Part shown: positions 40,116 to 53,100 of the stretch, piece after piece
How positions within the stretch are numbered: the stretch's first letter is position 1
Layout of the letters: each line of letters opens with the position of its first letter
NCBI GenBank assembly: GCA_964036275.1
Contig: OZ038434.1
Coordinates: forward strand, 1-64,000
Direction: 5' to 3'
DNA length: 64,000 nt
Source: Litoditis marina
Taxonomy: Eukaryota > Nematoda > Chromadorea > Rhabditida > Rhabditidae
Notes under the pieces: model-generated
What the model was told of the DNA's origin: nothing
Seen by the model: the letters and a program-made list of their open reading frames with translations, nothing else
The model's database searches: none
Made by a program: the position numbers and the translations under genes

Positions 40116-40991
40116 AGAGGTTTCGCGCTCTGTGTTACGCAGAATACTCGCTCCCTATCCTTCAAAATACGAGTTCGGAAAACAGAATGAAGATGAAGCT
40201 AAATACGCCAGGAAGCTCCTTTCAGCCTGGACTCATCAAGGGAGGAACCCGGGCGTCAGCCCGGGGTACCTTCCTTGTTTTTAATAAAGTAGTACTACGG
40301 GGGGACTAAAGGTGAGGGAGGGAGCAGTTGTACAATTTTTCGTTTTCCCTGAACTTTCAGCTTAGCTGTGTTGTTGTGATGCCTGTATGTTTGTCTATTG
40401 TATTTCGACGACAATAGTACATTTTACTATAGCAGGCGATGCGATGAATGGGAAATGCGCTCAGAATAGAAACTAGCTAGTAGCTTACTTGCCCTTCTAA
40501 TTTTGAGCAGGATTAGTGACAGAAGGAATCACTGCTTCTTCAGAGCTCTTACATAAGATACAGCTCGTTAATTAGTTTGAAAACTCTGTGTTCCTTTTTA
40601 TATCGTGTTAGTGCTCTAAAATCGTCAAATGGCGCGTGTGAATATAGGTTGAGGTTCAGGCAGATTCGCAAAAATTTCCAACACTGATTTAGAATTTAGT
40701 TGAAATGAGGAAGATAGAGATGACTTTCTCGACATTAGTGTTACAACGTGGTTGTTTAATGTGATAATAATGATTCATTCGAGCATAGAAAGAAAACACA
40801 TGTTCAAGTGACAGATATCATAAGATGAACTGAGTTTCTATGCCGAATACGGGGCCCTAAGGATAATGTCGACAAAGACATCACCATCTTACAAGGGAGC
40901 GTTAAAATACAAACTAATAACAAACTCGTTAATCTATGTTTGCTTATGTAATGCTCACATTTTCAGATAGGTACCAACTTAGGTTTCTATT
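40116..40991. promoter_or_regulatory. Upstream region of PSME4
   Basis: No gene found. TTTTCAG at 40960-40966 lies 25 bp before the first ATG and is a good candidate spliced-leader acceptor, so the promoter probably lies somewhat further left. Confidence 0.45.
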
Positions 40992-41132
40992 ATGGGAGGT
41001 AATATAGAGTTAGGTATATCAAGGAAAAGAAAGCCAGTCGACGATGATAACGAGTTTCCGGACCAGAAGCGGCCGCCCGTAGCACCAATGGACGGAAAAG
41101 AGAACGGACACGCGCTCAGTTCTATTCAGCAG
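40992..41132 (+). CDS. PSME4: PSME4 exon 1 (NLS-bearing, 47 aa)
   Basis: ATG in a good context after a TTTTCAG acceptor; ends CAG|GTTTGT in phase 0. Rich in Lys/Arg/Asp/Pro, not conserved in the solenoid, consistent with a disordered nuclear-targeting leader. A 3-kb intron separates it from exon 2 and hosts repeat copy B, so its link to exon 2 is inferred from phase and strand. Confidence 0.6.
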
Positions 41133-44100
41133 GTTTGTTTTATGAGCACTGTACTTTACACTCTTCATATTCCCATCTCCCAATTACTCAAAACTTGGTA
41201 CGAAGTTTAAGGTTTCATTTCTCCGCATACCGCATCTCCGCACAGCGCACAGTAGTCATTTTTTTCAAACTGTTTTGCAAGCTTCGTCTTACGTCCGAGT
41301 GCTTTGTCTTTATCTATCATTCATAAAGTTAAAGTATCCCCCCTTAGGATGTTAAAGCAGCAACACGGTGTGTGGACGGTGCATAGCAGGTCACGAGTTC
41401 CGTGAATTTGGTCCCAATATTCTGTTGGAGTGTTGGCCGACTGCGTTGATTGAAATTTTATCATTATTGAATGTACCATTTTTTATTCCTCGACGGCATA
41501 CTCATATTTTCTTCTGGTTTAGCAAGTATTCAGCCAATCAACAGGGTTGTTTCACGAGAATCAGCGACTTCTCTACTCATTACTTCTCTGATTTTATCTA
41601 AAATTACTACTTCTCTGGTTTTTTTCCCAAGTTATACGTGAATTCGACAGTTTGACACCTTGCACCAGTCCTCTAGCCTCTAGCCTCTTCCCACTTCACC
41701 TGTTCTATTTTATACATTCGAAATAATCGGAACGATCCAATTTAATATCTCGTCAGGCTTTGGTTTGGTTCATCATTTTATCTGGTGTCTATTTCTTTCG
41801 TTCAAAAATCAAAAATACCGTAGCAGGCCTGCATGTATTGCACGGCGTTCGCAACAACAGCTTTAACAAATGAGGAACTCGCGTCCTCGATTTAAGACGC
41901 TTCGCAAAGGATTCGCGTGAAAATATGCGCGGTACGCAGCGAAATAGTGCTCTGATCAGAACAAATTGCAGTGGGTTACGGTGTCCCGCCACGACAACTT
42001 TGTGGACGGAGCTCAATACAAGTTTAATCGCAAAAGTTACTGTAGGCGACATAGGAATTTCGTGACCAGGGTTAAATCCGCAGTTAACCCGTAGTAAGGC
42101 GAACCCGTGGTAGATCCGCAGTAAACGTGCAGTAAACGTGCAGTAAACCCGCAGTAGATTCATAGTAAACTATTCAAAAGTGCGTGCTTCGTGTGGAAAT
42201 GCAATATTATCACTCAAAAACTGAAGGGATAAACGTATCGGAGATTATACAAATCAGTTTCGAGAAAATGAGCAGATAATTTTTTCAAGTCTGACAGTCC
42301 AACTTTTTTTCGATCGTTATGATGAGTTCCTGACAACTGCATTTCTACAATATGAGTATTCAATCGTTTAAAATGGAATGAATTGACGTTTTACTTAGCA
42401 AATCATGATGGAAAACCATATAATGGAAATTTACGAGAAGAACTTTCATAGTTATGGCTCATAACTTCAATTTCTTTACCAAATCATGATTGACCAAAAA
42501 TTTGTTCCGATATCCTGATGTACAACTAATATTCATGCATATTGGAAAATTGAATGCATTTTCACCCTTAAAAACGAATTTTGAAAAAAATGTTTTCCGC
42601 CCTTACTTAAGTACGGACTTCTCCATCACTAGTCGTTGAGGTTTGAGTTGATTTCGGTTTAATTACCCAAGTTTGAGGTACTTTTCGAGAACAGAAAGGT
42701 ATTCTATTTTCCTTTGACGTTGATAGGGAGCATGGAGCGCTCCTATTGCGTTAAATAAAACTATTTTTTGAAAAAGTATTATTTTACATTATTTGTGGTA
42801 GATTTGAATATCAATTAGTTTACTGCGCAGTTACTGCGGGTTCACTGCAGATTTACTGCCGATTTACCCCTGGTAGTACCGCGGTACTACCAGCGGTAAA
42901 TCTGCAGTCAAACTGGGGTAGAACTGCAGTAACTTTGCTGTCAATTAGCGGTTTTTATTTCCCTGTGCGAGAACACCGTGATTGCTTCATGTTATAGCTC
43001 TACGGGCTGCGTTTCTTTCATTAGGCTGTGGCGGTGCGGTATCCACATTATCCTCAAATTCGCATACCTACTATGAATTCTGGCACACAACAGGAAGTGA
43101 CCCCTTTTCGGGTCAGATGCGTGAAAATTTATGATTTTGCGTCAAAAATAGATCAATTTTCTTATTAGTGTTGCGATAATGGGAAAATTTCCCAGTAATC
43201 ACAGAAACAAAATGATCGTCGTTTCTTGCATTCCTCCCGTTGTTCTGCCATTAATGACCACCTGAGTAGTTGAGTTGAGCAGGGGATCTCGCTTCACTAT
43301 GAACTCCGTTTGTTTCAAAATTATTGATTTTTTGAATAATTAGTGATCGTTGATTGATTGAATACATTTATGTATTCATTCGCCACGCGTCTTTTCCATG
43401 TTCTAAGAGTAACTCATAAATTGCCTTTAATGAAAAAAAGTGATTTAGTTTAGTCTAGTAGGTTATCACTAATACTTTTTTTGTAATAAATGTAGTTTTT
43501 GACAAATAAGAAATTCAACGTTTGAAAGCGACCCTCTTCCGGCTGAACTGAAATTGTGTTGATGAGTCTAGAACCTCCCTCGTGCTCCCCCACCCAAAAG
43601 TGTCCTTTAGTCTGTTTCATCGATCGTCGTGGCTGTGTTGTTGAACATAAAGTATAAGTGTACTCGTTGGCTCGCATGCATGCATGCACTAGTCATACGC
43701 TGCCTGTCCTTGTTGTGTCCTACAGGCCACGCCCCTTTTTCGCCTTGCGTCTGTTTTCCACGGGGAAGAAGCGGCTCATTTTTAGTTTTGCTTGTATTCA
43801 ACTAGGTCGGAAGATGGATCAAAATAACAATAAGGTATGTGTGTACACTAGAGAGATCAAGAAAAGGTTTGGGAAAATAATCAAGTAAACAATTGTCTTT
43901 TATTAACGGTTGCCCTTCTACTTTTGTCCTGACACCAACATATTTGATTTTTGTTCAGACCTATTAAAATACTCATTCATCTTTGGTTGAAACTTTGAAA
44001 ACCTCTTATGGTCCACTACAATTGAAAGGGAACAATAATACCAATTTCCACTGAACATTTCATATTCACAAATTCACACTGGATTTGTCGATTGGTTTGC

Positions 44101-47100
44101 GGCACTTCTTGGATTTGAAAATTCTTTTTCGTTTCAGTCATGTCAAGTCGTGGTAGACGGAAGTATTACTGTAAAGGAGTTTATGTCGAGAGGATATACG
44201 AAACCACGCTCCAAGTTTGCACTTCTACCGTATCACAAGGAGTTAGATAAGGTATAATTAAAATTATAAGTTGTTGTAATGTTTTGCGGAAGTTTAATTG
44301 TTGAATAGAAATGTAATTAATCGGAACCCACACAATGTTGCGTTTTAACGACATTTGAACAAAAATACAGAGAAAGGAACACTATCACGCCTGAAGTTGA
44401 TTAAGTATGGTATATGCTTGTTAGAGTACTGTATATATTTCTTTTTGATTATCACAAAAAGTAGACGATAGATGATGTGATGTCACATCTGATCATCGAT
44501 TAGGTTGATAGTATATATTCTAGTGGTTAGACGACGAGCTACAGTACCTGGAGACTGGTATCAATGTGTCTATTTTGGTTGATGAGCCCGTACCAGGACT
44601 GCACAATTACATGGTATACATGTCAGAGTAAGTTTTACAATTCCTGGCTGTCACTGGCCACTGGCGTTTTGCTCTGTTGTATGTTGATGTTGACATAGTG
44701 ATCAGTTAAGTAGATGTAAAACTTTTAAAGATTCCAGCTAACTTCATTGATAATATCTCACTTCCTGTTGTGTGCAGCTGAATAGACCGGTGCGCCTGAC
44801 GAAGTTTCTATAAATTTTCACGACCACATCCTATTTTCTGTGTTTCCATGATAATTCACGTCACCACCATTTCACAGTCATGTCTAGATGATATATTCTG
44901 TACTATATTGAAAGTTTTTTTCTCCCATCTGTGGAAGCTTGCGTTAAATTATAAATAAACCATATATTCTTACTTCCAGATTCATTGAACGGTATGGCCA
45001 GCGTTTTCAAAAAGCGCATCATTTGAGGCTCATCCAGCTATTTCATCTGATTTTCACGAAAGACGGACAATGGCACGAAATTGTGCATTTGGCCGCTTCC
45101 CTCTTGGAAAAATGTATCAGGTTAGTTTTTTGAAGGATCGATCTCTGGTCTTAAAATTAAATTATTTCGGTTTTCAAACGGTGTATGTGAATTCTGAATT
45201 TAATCGGTAGACGACATATGATTATGAATGATTGGTTCAGAAATATATTAGTGTTTTTGAATAGCTTGCTTATTCATTTTTTCTTAACTTACAAATATAA
45301 TACTTTGTAATAGTAGACGGGTGTTATATTCTATCAGTTGACGTTGACGATGTGTATTTCGCAGCGGTTCCCGGCTGACTCGGAAGGATCTGATTCTCGA
45401 CTGGAAGCCCGTTTATACGTTGTATCGCGAGGCGAAATATGGTGAGCATTTCTCGTCAGAATAACATTTTGTGGCATGCCCCTTTTTGACACTCGCTTCA
45501 CTTTTCACATTTTCACATGCTAATTGGAATGCATTACATTACAGGTAAATTGGAGGATGTGGATGGAGATACTATTGCAAACGCCGTTTTCAAGCTGAAG
45601 AGATTCTACGCCCTGCAAGAGAGCAAGAACATTTGGGAACAGGTATGGAATTCGTAAGATGACCAATTTCTCGCCACGTTTTTCAAGTAGTCATGTGCTG
45701 AAGGTCCTAAGAGAATGGAATAAAACGTACGAATGAGAGATGAAATGTATGTGTCATATTTGGGTTTGAAAAAAAGGGGGGGGGGGGGGAGTGGGGTGAA
45801 ATATCATTTCTTTGCAACCTCAATAAACGGTCGCTAACTACAAGTATGAGCAATATTTTCCAAATTCTCTCATCTTCCCGTGATTTCAGCTTACCGTGGA
45901 CCTCTCACCACGCTACTCGAACAAGTCGTTCTGTGATCTCTGCAATAGATTCCTTGCTGTCAATATGACTGGAGAGGTTGGTTCATCTATGAATGCCGCA
46001 GATCTCTTTTCTCACGAAGCTCCTATAGAGTGTTAAGAAATTTGAGAATCTAATTTTTTTCAACTATCACTGATAATCAAATTACCCACTTTTCAAATAA
46101 TTAGTTACTACCCCAGAGGTCGCGACGAGAAAGTACATTCATATTTCATGTTAATCAATATATGTACTGGTAAGAAGGGGATAAATTATTTGGGTACATA
46201 GTTGTACTCGTCAGCTGTTATCGGTTACGAAGTGCACGCGTGTAATCTAAAAAGTTATAAATGCTCTTCCCGGTTTTTCGTTGTCTGCGCCCTATCTCTC
46301 TCTCTCCCTCTCAGCTGTTGGTCACTAGTATTAGTATCCAGTCTTTTTGTGACCGCCGCCGTGAATTCGTCAGATGATGCAACATAGTTTAGATTGGCAG
46401 ACTGGTCAACTGAGATTAGAATGTTGCGAATGAAAAAGAAGGGTATAGATTGGATAGTTAAGGGGTCATTTGAATATTGAATAGGTTGATTGTACAAATT
46501 TTACTTAGCTCTTTAACCAATTAATGAGGATTATGAGAGGTCATTTTTCACTGGACGTTATTTCCACCATACTGTAATACGTGTTTTCGAAAGTTTGTAA
46601 AGAGCAGAGAAGCTAATTGTTCATACAGAGCATTGTGTTAAATATTAATTATCAAGCGCGAAAAAAATGGAATTGTACACAATTGTTCTCAGGTTGTTAG
46701 CGGTTTTTCAGCTTCTTCAAGTTATGAACTTGATTCGGTTCCTTTTCTAGATTGACAGGTAACGAAAGTGCGGTTGACCTGTTCATACCTTGTTAGAATT
46801 ATGTGGAAACTGGATTGTTGGAGGTCGCGTGCACCCTGTTTTTAATGCCTGCGTCAGATGATGCAATAGCAACTTGTCGGATGGTCTCACCAACATTTTG
46901 TACGAAACAGCGCTCTAATAATGTGGGTGGGGTCCCAGCCTAGTAATACTATTATTTTGAAGTTGGCAAAAGGTAATACGGTCAGTTTTTCGTGAAAATG
47001 ATTGTTTCACAGTTTCAATCTGGGGAAATCAATACTTGGTTGGTCGCATGTGTTTTAGTTGGATGTTTGAACATGAACAAACTGAAAGACGGGTATTTTC

Positions 47101-50100
47101 ATTTTTTTCAGTTCCTGATTTTCAGGAACACCGAAAGTACGGTGCTGGAATCTGGTGGGATGTGTTGTGGCCAATGTACACAATGGTCGAAATGGGACAG
47201 TTTTGGGGAGCCGATCTTCCAGCTTTGTTCTCATCGTGAGTTAAAGATGCACACATTTGCACCAGTAAGGTTGTCCGGATGGGCAAAACAATAAAAAACG
47301 GACTACTTTTTTGCCCCTGGCTGGCGTATGGTTCCAGACATTTGCAGCCGCTTTGTCTGAATCACTGTACAATCCCTATGAACGAGCTGGAAATTCCGGC
47401 CCATATAGTTGCAGAACTACCAATTCTCAATCAAAAGAAGGTCCTCTTGTCGAATCAAGGCCCAAACATACTACGGGCGTCTGCGGGCGGCATATGATAT
47501 AAGTATAGCGCCCTCAGACTATTGATCGAATGTGCGGCTGGCTGCGGCTCTCGGCGTTTTGGCGGGCATTCATACTTCTGCGGGCAAAAGCGGCTGCGGG
47601 CGTCTGCGGGCGGCGCCGCACGGGGCCGCCAACAGCCGCAAACAGGCTTTGCGGCAATAATGGATTGATTCAATAGTGCCGCGGCGGCTCTCTGCGTCTG
47701 TAAAAATCAATTGTGTTTAAATCCAAAAACACTTGAAAAAACATCATTTAATTTATATCAGTTTCTTTCCAAATAATTAGTAAAAGTAATCCTTTGTCAT
47801 TTACATGGCTTTCATTAGGTTTTTCCATATTTTTTTCTCTCGATTTGAACTTTTCATCTCTTTTCGCATCGAAAAGGCTTTTAAAAGCAAGAAGAATGAA
47901 ATGTGGGAGGAAAAGAGAAAAAAACATTCCGAAGAGCATTCACGATTCTGATCTTCCCATTCTTAATGGGTTTAAAGAGAAGGGAGCTCGATAACCACAA
48001 GTGAACGGGTTTCTCAGAGAGCATATTGAAACACTTATTACTATCAATTACCAGTCTGAGTTCTCTAGAATCATCTGAATGATAGCCGCGCCGCAGCCAG
48101 ACGCAAACGCGCGTACATACTTCGTTCAAAGTGCGTTTGCGGGCGTCTGCGAGGCGGCGCGTCAAAACCACCACTCAGCCGCAGACGCACGCAGTCGCAG
48201 CCGCCCGTAGTATGTTAGGGCCTTAAGTCAGCTTTTAACCATTACGTGTGTACTGTGTAGCGTACTCGGCGACTGCATAACCAGTCATACATATTGCTCC
48301 ATAAACACTCAATAGCTGCAACTTTTGCTTCTTTTTTGCTAGGTTTTATATTCATCCTTTCAGAGTGGCTCGTTACGCGCCAGATTTCATGGACTTTTCC
48401 ACTTTGTATGAGGACGTGTTCACGAGAATAATGCGAGGAATGGGACTGGTGTTGAGACAGGGAAAGATTGTGGTTCGTTTTTCGCCCTTGTCTGAATGTG
48501 ATTGTTTCCTGTGCCGCATAACCTTTTATCTTGTTTTGTCTTTAAATCGTATTTTATTGCTTGTTCGGTATGATGTATAGTTTCATTTAGTTTCTCTATA
48601 ACTTATCCAAGTTATAGATTGTTGTATTTATGTGTAATCAATGTCACTATTTTACTATTTATTTGTATCCGTCATCTACAGGTTGGTGATGGTACGGGAA
48701 CGCTGAGCATGGACAGTTTTGCTCATTGGGTGGCCGATTGGATGGGTGGACCACACAGGTTGGTGTTTGGAGGGAGACGGTTTCAGATTGTAACTACATG
48801 GTGAATTGAGAAAATAAGTGTCATGCGACTTTGTTGTGAGCAAAATTTTGATGAAAATCAGGAGTTTCATCTGGATTACTGAACTGAAAAACTGGTTGAA
48901 AACTGAGGTTTTCAACAGTAAAGTTCGACAGTTGTTGAACTTGGGGTAGATTAAAATGCCGATTTTGAAGACAATTGGGTGAATCAATGAACGATCCAAC
49001 AAAGTCGCCCTGCGTTTGTGGAGACTATTGTGTAGACCTGTAAACTGTTACATCAACTTTGCTCTGGTATCAGTTGGGGGACAGTATTATGTTGGGATTT
49101 ATGGCAATTGACACTGAATGCGATATTAGTTACCAACTGGCGTATACTCGATCCAGGCATTCTTGAGCGAATAAGACAACTGTATCAAGTATGCGTACTG
49201 TTCTCGTTTCTCTTCTTTTAAGGTAAACATACTCTAGTCGAGTTGTTCATGTAGTTCAAAAAAATTAAAAGTAGTGCTTGTTTTTGCAATTTTTCACATG
49301 TTTGCAAGAAAAATCAAAATGTTTGTTGTTGTAGGAAAGTCACCCCTTTCTAGTGTTCGAATGTGAACCGGCGTTTTTCAGCTGTCATGAGCATCTGATT
49401 CGTCTGATGAAGTGTCTGGAGCCATTCCTTCATCCCTCCAACAGCGGGGCGCACACCAACGTCATTCTGTGTTTCATGCAGGCAGTCTGCGAGAGAATGC
49501 TCAACAGATACTACCAAGAGAGACTGAAGAAACACAAGAGAGAGGTACGCACGAACACAATCTAATTGGGGTCAGATCCGTGTATCTGAGTTCGTAACGG
49601 AAAACGGCACCAAAAAAGATAACAGTTGAGTTCTGGGAGAAATTTAGACGACTTTGTTGGTATCAATGAAGCATGTTGCTTTCTTAAAACGCGTTTCACC
49701 GCCTTCCTCGTTCTCAATTCTCAGAATCTCATGGGACTTTAGATTCTCAGGGACTCAGAAGAAGGATCATCCCGACAACGCTATTATTCGCGTAGTACAC
49801 GTCTCTCTCTGTTGCAGGTTCCAAAACAGTTCTATCTAACAGACGCGGACATTACCAACTTTGTCAACGTAATGTTGCTGCCCTCTCTCACTGCTCTATA
49901 TAATGGCGATGATCTGAAGGTTTGTTGCCAGCATTGTGTTTTGAGAATCAGGCATCATTATTCATTATCTTCTGATTGTAAATAAGTAATAATTCACGGC
50001 AACTGTTCTACTTTGTTCATAGCTATCATAGAAACACACACATGTTTACTCTTCATTTTCCTATATCATCATGAATGTATGTGATTTCCAGCTTTGTACA

Positions 50101-53100
50101 AAGATCATCATGACCCTGGGTTCATTGGAGCCGGGAACAGTTATTCCCAAGTTTCTCGAACAGTTAGTTGTTTTTTGACTCAATTGCACTTCACTTATTC
50201 TCAGTCTTGTTTTGGAGTAATTAATCTTTGCTTGTTGAGGAGTTGCTCTTTTAGTGCGTCCAGCGAACATTCTAACAATATTGTCTAATGCTTCGGTTCA
50301 TTAAACTGCAATACGTTTTTAAATTGCAGCGTAAAGGACCGATACGTCGAGATTGGTCCACATAATCATCCTACTTTAACTGAGAAAAAACTGCAAACTT
50401 CTGATGAAAAAGTAAATTTTTAGTATTATATTGTAATACGAAGCAGGTTTCTCCATAAGTTGAGATCGTAGTCTACAGTTGTGTGTTGCAGCACGTACCC
50501 AGCCCTGAATGCCGTCTGCGAGCCCCATAGATTGACGGAGACGTTGAATTGCCTGATCGATCTGGTCTACCCCATTGCGGCTGACAATAAACCGGACCGG
50601 AAGAAGGCAGCCATCGACACAAATTGGATGGCTGAGCTCGATGAGGTGGGTTCGATAGTCCCTAGGAATGTTAATTTATTTGAGTTGAGCCAATGTATAA
50701 ACGAGTTAAGAACAACCTTTTTGTGCCGTTCTAATTGCTTACTAGGCAGTCTTTCCGTGGATAAAGAGGTCTGCTTGAAATGCATAATGAATTGAGTTGA
50801 AGATGAGATAACGTTGAATCTTATTAAAATTGATAAATCAATCGATGTTTTTTTTATATTAAAATCGATTAATGACTGTTGATTTGCAGGTTCGCGAGAT
50901 GTCAAATGTGGTGTTATCGCATCGCAGGAATTCAGTATCTCAACGAGAGCGTATCATGCGTAGCCAACAGTCGCTCACACTACGACATCATTTGATCTAC
51001 CTTCTGGAGGCTCTCACAGTGGCGATCGATATCAATGATGTTGACAAGACGATTATCAGTCTGCAGGTTAGTGCTCCTGTAACTCGATCGAGTAAACTTT
51101 TTTGTGATGTTCATCTCTCTAAATTAATCTTCTTTGTTTATTAGATTATTGGGCGTAAAAAACGGAACAGCAAATATTTTCGTTGGTTGCTTTCGAAGCT
51201 GTTCTTACTTTGTATATAATTGTGAAAATATTGCAGAACATAGTGTTGATCTTCAACCTGATGCCTATCGTTGATTCTTCCCCCTGCGTCTCCATCTGGA
51301 AGGATCTCTCGGAGGACGAGAGACAATTGTGTTCTCTCACCGCCCAGCTGCCTCTCATGGCCAATGTCATCATGGACAAGTACGTCTCTTTCATACCACC
51401 ATGTACATTTACACAGAGACCATACCTGAGTAAAGTTGTCCAAATAGTCAGAAAGGTTGAAAAACGGACTACTTTTTTTTTGCCGAAAAGAAGACAATCG
51501 GTCTACTTTTGATGAAAAATCATACATTTTCATGTGTTTATCTGTGAACACGGACTCATTTTGGTCGCTTAGTCAGACCTTACTGGTGTTTGACAGAGAC
51601 CCGTAACTGTTCTACAAAACGTTTCTGAATTGTTGTTGCTCTTTGGACAACTTCACTGGAGTATGATTGGTGGGTGTTGGTGTGCACTTCTCTAGTCAGA
51701 AGATTTATATGACTAAAATCTATAGCTGGACACGTTATTATGCACGTATCGGAGAAAATTCGGGCTCTTTTAGATTATTTCAACAACTCGTGGGGTTCTT
51801 CAACATAATAGTTGTAGGGCATGAGAATCCGTTCTGTTCGATTGAAAGATTTTGTCGAATCAAACGGATCTAGTATAGAATTATCAAGTACTAATTAGTT
51901 GTTTGTTCTAGGCTGTTGCACATCATTGAAAGTTTGTCTATCTGTGCTCTGAAGGATTCGCTGGCCCCACTCGGAGGACTAAATGTAAGTCATAGTTTAT
52001 GTCCAAATATATTCACCGTGGATTTTTTTCGGTTTTGCCATATATTTATACTCTTGTAATCTTCAAAAAATAAGCATGTAAGATGTAAATAAATTAGAAA
52101 TTACACGTTCTCTGCAGGACGAGACAACAAAGACGGGAGAGGAGGAGCAGCAGCTGAAGAAGTCCATCGATCGCTGCGTCGCAGTCATGCTCAGTAATAG
52201 CTCCGCAACTGTTGCCCAGGTAGGCATTCTGGCGATGGTGGGTTGTAGTGGCAGGGATGATCGCAATTTCGACCGATACACACCCACTTGACCAGGCTCA
52301 AACTACGCATATAGAGCATAACAAATACATCTCTCTTGTTCCCCTGCACTCCGTTTGCCAACATTTATAGCTCCTATCCAACTGAACAACTGCAATAGAT
52401 CTCTATTTCGAAGGGACATCTCTGTTGAGTACAGATGTATGCATATCTTATTTAGAGTCTGGTGGACAAAATATTCCACTTCATGAAGACAAATCAGTCC
52501 GAATCAGCTTTGGCCACGGATCTGGTGACGGGAGTCGTTGCACAGGCAGTATATGTACGTTTCCCCGGATACTTATCTTCCAGCTTTACGCATTTCATTA
52601 CCTTTTTTGTTTTATTCATTTTATTCGCATTTTATTTATTTTATTCGCAGTTCACTAAACGGTTCTTTTTGTTGATATTCGGAAGATTTGCGGTTGCTTG
52701 ATGCGAAATAACCAGTTTCATTATGTTTTCATTGAACCAATTACGTTTTCAGGCTCGTCCCGACACCTGGCCCTTGTTTGCTGAATACGTGCTCAAGAAT
52801 CTAAAGATATGCCTCAGACGTGAGTGTTGTCCGTTTTCGTAGTAGTTATTCATTAGAACTCTTAATGGTGATTGTTGTATATACTTCAGTATATTTGTCC
52901 GAATGGTCGGAAAAATTCAAAGAACAGACTCCCATATCACGAAATTATTAGAATCGGACTGTTTTTTGATGCAGAATCATGAGTTTTCATGAATCTTTTG
53001 AACTGATGTGTGTTGTGGTCACTTATTGTTTTGTTCCATTTGTAATCTCTCTCGTTTTCAGCGGAAGCTCGCCGTCAGAAAGAACTCGGTTCCGTTGCTC

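Noticed and set aside
49140..49190. Extra PSME4 exon between exons 10 and 11
   Set aside because: Exons 10 and 11 already join in phase and match the family without a gap.
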